A stretch of 7,468 bases of DNA from Thermoplasmata archaeon M9B1D (GTDB taxonomy: Archaea > Thermoplasmatota > E2 > DHVEG-1), in contig MUGC01000056.1 in NCBI GenBank assembly GCA_002900535.1, positions 1 to 7,468 on the forward strand, given 5' to 3'. This document shows, in pieces, positions 6,494 through 7,468 of the stretch. Position 1 is the stretch's first letter; each line of letters begins with the position of its first letter. A model generated the notes under the pieces. It was not told where the DNA came from and did not search any database. It saw only the letters and a program-made list of their open reading frames with translations. Made by a program: the position numbers and the translations under genes.

Positions 6494-7468
6494 ATGAATC
6501 AAGAATGGAATAAAAATCTTAGCCTAAAGCCAGAATTAATCCAAGAATGTAAAAAAATAAAATCCATCGATATAATGGTTGGTGTTTTATGTAAAAATGT
6601 TGAAACAACTATTCTAAATGTACTGAATATTATAAATGAAGGTCTTTACCGTTATTTTCCAGGATACAAGAAAGCAATAGTTATTACAGTCGCCGAATCA
6701 ACTGATAATACCATTGAAGCTATAAATTTATTTCAGCCATATAACAGCGTTCATAAAATTGTCACAGAGGATATCACAAAAATAGGTAAAGGCGCTGGTG
6801 TTATGACAATCTTTGAAATAGCTCATGAAGCTGAAGCGAAATCTGTCATTTTAATTGATGGGGATCTTTTAAGTGTTAAGCCAGGTTGGATTGAAGCAAT
6901 CGTAAACCCAATAATTTATGGCAGAGCAGATTTAACAGTTCCTTACTATATTCGTGATAAATATGATGGTGTAATTACAAATAACCTTGCGTATCCTTTT
7001 ACACGCGCTCTTTATGGTGTCGATATCAGACAACCAATTGCTGGAGAATATGCTCTTTCTAAAAATCTATACGAACTATTGAGAAAACATCCGTTATTTC
7101 CTCCGGATTTTGGTGTGGATATTTTTATTTTAACAGTTGCAGCAGCAGAAAGGATGTATGCAAAAGAAAGTTTGTTTTCTTTAAAAATCCATGAATCAAC
7201 TACACGTTATCTTGAACCCGAAAAATTTCTTATCCCGATGTTTAGAAAGGTTACAGGTTCAATGTTTGATTTAGCAAAATATTATGAAAATTATTGGATA
7301 TCGCGTCATCGTCTTTTTAATACTAAATATTATCGTGAATGTTTTAGTCAGAAACCAATACCAGTTCATATAAACATTTCAGATATGGAACAGAATTTTA
7401 TCAAGGACTTTAAATCTTCAAAAAACATGATGAAAAAATACCTTCCAGAAAGTATTTTAAAAGACCTT
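6494..7468 (+). CDS. GT-A glycosyltransferase (MGS/GpgS-like), 3' end missing
   Basis: An open frame of 325 codons continues past the right edge without a stop. It is clearly coding: it follows gpgS by 21 bases, has a ribosome-binding site, and shows glycosyltransferase motifs. These are an N-terminal IMVGVLCKN strand (27-35), GKGAG (98-102), the metal-binding DGD (122-124), VPYYIRD (149-155), RQPIAGEYAL (179-188), DFGVDIF (205-211) and KIHE (231-234). The order PYY, QP-x-x-GE, DFG-x-D resembles single-step mannosylglycerate synthase (GT78) and mirrors GpgS next door. It probably moves a nucleotide-activated sugar onto glycerate, glucosylglycerate or its phosphate. No signal peptide or membrane segment is visible. 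Options are a second sugar transfer giving a mannosylglucosylglycerate-like solute, or a one-step glucosylglycerate synthase. Donor and acceptor cannot be read from the sequence. Confidence 0.8.
   Translation, partial: MNQEWNKNLSLKPELIQECKKIKSIDIMVGVLCKNVETTILNVLNIINEGLYRYFPGYKKAIVITVAESTDNTIEAINLFQPYNSVHKIVTEDITKIGKGAGVMTIFEIAHEAEAKSVILIDGDLLSVKPGWIEAIVNPIIYGRADLTVPYYIRDKYDGVITNNLAYPFTRALYGVDIRQPIAGEYALSKNLYELLRKHPLFPPDFGVDIFILTVAAAERMYAKESLFSLKIHESTTRYLEPEKFLIPMFRKVTGSMFDLAKYYENYWISRHRLFNTKYYRECFSQKPIPVHINISDMEQNFIKDFKSSKNMMKKYLPESILKDL

Noticed and set aside
1..7468. CRISPR arrays, insertion sequences, tRNA or rRNA genes, phage or defence genes
   Set aside because: I saw no regularly spaced direct repeats, transposase motifs, cloverleaf sequences or defence-type domains. 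The window is filled by housekeeping and solute-synthesis genes.

Overview
The window is AT-rich and reads as a euryarchaeal chromosome segment. The best evidence for Archaea is an archaeal/eukaryotic-type PheT of 544 residues, a RadB recombinase paralogue, a zinc-finger PP-loop tRNA thiolase of the NcsA/TtuA family, a COG2108-type radical SAM protein, and a TATA-box-like promoter near the left edge. RadB points to Euryarchaeota. The species cannot be named from the sequence, but the right-hand genes suggest an organism that makes glucosylglycerate-type compatible solutes, as some halophilic or cold-adapted methanogens do.

Layout. Positions 1-20 hold the first six codons of a minus-strand gene that leaves the window. 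It is preceded by a strong Shine-Dalgarno sequence, a small hairpin and a good TATA box (to about 103). From 4522 down to 120 runs a tightly packed minus-strand set: pheT, ncsA/ttuA, radB and a COG2108 radical SAM gene, with gaps of 33, 41 and 3 bases. It looks like one information-processing operon covering tRNA charging, tRNA thiolation, DNA recombination and an uncharacterised Fe-S enzyme. A 92-base AT-rich divergent region (4523-4614) separates it from a plus-strand operon (4615 to beyond 7468). That operon encodes a SerB-like HAD phosphatase, a glucosyl-3-phosphoglycerate synthase (GpgS, GT81-like) and a second GT-A glycosyltransferase that is cut by the right edge.

How the genes may work together. 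GpgS would make glucosyl-3-phosphoglycerate from an NDP-glucose and 3-phosphoglycerate, and the HAD enzyme would remove the phosphate to give glucosylglycerate. The third gene is a distant paralogue of GpgS by motif order. It could add another sugar, as in the mannosylglucosylglycerate pathways known from Petrotoga, or catalyse a one-step alternative. This triad is the most interesting part of the window, because the phosphatase is of the phosphoserine-phosphatase type with changed active-site loops and the third enzyme's product is unknown. The left block is ordinary archaeal core biology apart from the uncharacterised radical SAM protein.
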